This document shows, in pieces, positions 63,564-64,000 of a DNA stretch of 64,000 nucleotides. Numbering within the stretch: the stretch's first letter is position 1; each line of letters begins with the position of its first letter. The DNA comes from Umezawaea endophytica (GTDB taxonomy: Bacteria > Actinomycetota > Actinomycetes > Mycobacteriales > Pseudonocardiaceae): NCBI RefSeq assembly GCF_025061645.1, contig NZ_JANYMP010000004.1:365117-429116 (forward strand), in the 5' to 3' direction. Position numbers and translations under genes: made by a program. The notes under the pieces were generated by a model, which had not been told where the DNA came from, ran no database searches, and saw only the letters and a list, made by a program, of their open reading frames with translations.

Positions 63564-63985
63564 CTGCGGCCCGCCAGCCGCTCGGTGAGTGTCGCCGTCG
63601 GCGAGCCGACCCTGGACCGCGCGCGGGCGACGATCGCGGCCCGTCGCGTGCGGGCGTCCGGGTCCGGTCCGGCCGCGGGAGAGGCGAAGTCGGGGGCGTA
63701 CACGGTGAGCACGCGCTGCGCAGGCGGCAGCAGGAGCACGGTCGGGGGGACGGGCGCGCGACCGGTGACGCGGCCCAGGCCGTCGGTGTCGTCGAGCGCC
63801 ACCTCGACCTGGCCGAAGCGCGCGGCCAGCGGAGGGCCGGATCGAGGGCCGGGGGAGACCGCGACCTCCAGGAAGGTCGAGCCCTGCCTCCGGACGAGTG
63901 ACCACCGCGCGTCGGCCGCCGCGTCCACGACCCCCTGCGGCACCAACGCCCAGTCCACCGCGTCTGCTCCACTGAGGACGGTCAC
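63560..63985 (-). CDS. Hypothetical first gene of the TPR-CHAT operon
   Basis: This 141-residue protein (MTVLSGADAVDWALVPQGVVDAAADARWSLVRRQGSTFLEVAVSPGPRSGPPLAARFGQVEVALDDTDGLGRVTGRAPVPPTVLLLPPAQRVLTVYAPDF) is beta-rich, with a basic C-terminal stretch. GTG 63985 is preceded by GGCGGAGGG. It overlaps the TPR gene by GTGA. I recognise no family; it may be a regulator or a CHAT substrate. Upstream genes lie outside the window. Confidence 0.7.
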   Translation of the reverse strand: MTVLSGADAVDWALVPQGVVDAAADARWSLVRRQGSTFLEVAVSPGPRSGPPLAARFGQVEVALDDTDGLGRVTGRAPVPPTVLLLPPAQRVLTVYAPDFASPAAGPDPDARTRRAAIVARARSRVGSPTATLTERLAGRR

Positions 63986-64000
63986 GCCCTCCGCCTGCTC

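Overview
The window looks like chromosome of a high-GC Gram-positive actinomycete. GC is very high, third codon positions are almost all G or C, GTG starts are frequent, and ATGA/GTGA stop-start overlaps are common. Gene content (DUF5753-type XRE regulator with DUF6879 protein, RsbA-like anti-sigma regulator, single-chain multidomain acyl-CoA carboxylase, macrolide-type glycosyltransferase) fits the order Pseudonocardiales, for example a Saccharothrix, Actinosynnema or Lentzea relative. That placement is inference. No rRNA, tRNA or CRISPR array was seen.

Left arm, 1-7.0 kb: a minus-strand operon of a membrane GT2-like glycosyltransferase, a secreted DUF4397 protein with a sortase-like C-terminal tail, and a gene cut by the window edge (likely the sortase). 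Next comes a compact stress cluster: CsbD, an FAD oxidoreductase fused to a Rieske domain, two small unknown proteins and an SRPBCC protein. Four of its start codons sit 8-9 nt after a GGGTAW-like hexamer, and three of these hexamers have a GTTT-like -35 box exactly 15 nt upstream. This resembles SigB-type stress promoters with near-leaderless starts.

Centre-left, 6.95-21.39 kb: an integrated element of about 14.4 kb sits in the 3' end of the SRPBCC gene. It is bounded by a 77-bp direct repeat (74/77 identical, with a 47-bp exact core). Its gene order is tyrosine integrase, leader with attenuator-like hairpins, small DNA-binding protein, Prim-Pol primase/polymerase, RepA-like ATPase, an iteron array, a zinc-finger protein of phage type, an XRE/DUF6879 regulatory block, and a right half with prohead-protease-like and minor-tail-like genes. 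It has no FtsK-type transfer gene and no portal, major capsid or large terminase. The best reading is a replicating phage satellite, or a strongly reduced prophage or integrative plasmid. It is the strongest novelty candidate in the window.

Right of the element, 21.5-34.8 kb: an MEDS/HATPase anti-sigma regulator, which was next to the SRPBCC gene before insertion; a stress-type flavin-nucleotide-binding protein; a ROK-regulated organosulfur scavenging operon (TauD-like dioxygenase, substrate-binding protein, permease, ATPase, LLM monooxygenase); an ABC exporter with its own XRE regulator; a serine hydrolase; an M19 dipeptidase; and a small membrane protein.

35.1-54.3 kb: an 1828-residue single-chain biotin-dependent carboxylase, an ABC pair, a 1-kb gene-poor stretch rich in palindromes, a Crp/Fnr regulator, htpG, two divergent glycosyltransferases sharing a dyad, an anti-sigma antagonist, a YdcF-type membrane protein, a secreted alpha/beta hydrolase and an acyltransferase.

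54.4-64.0 kb: a two-component system with a lipoprotein; a zinc-finger UBP gene divergent from a REC/flavin-reductase fusion and its cyclic-nucleotide-binding histidine kinase; and a three-gene operon at the right edge encoding a small unknown protein, a TPR protein and a CHAT-domain caspase-like protease, which may be a defence or signalling module.
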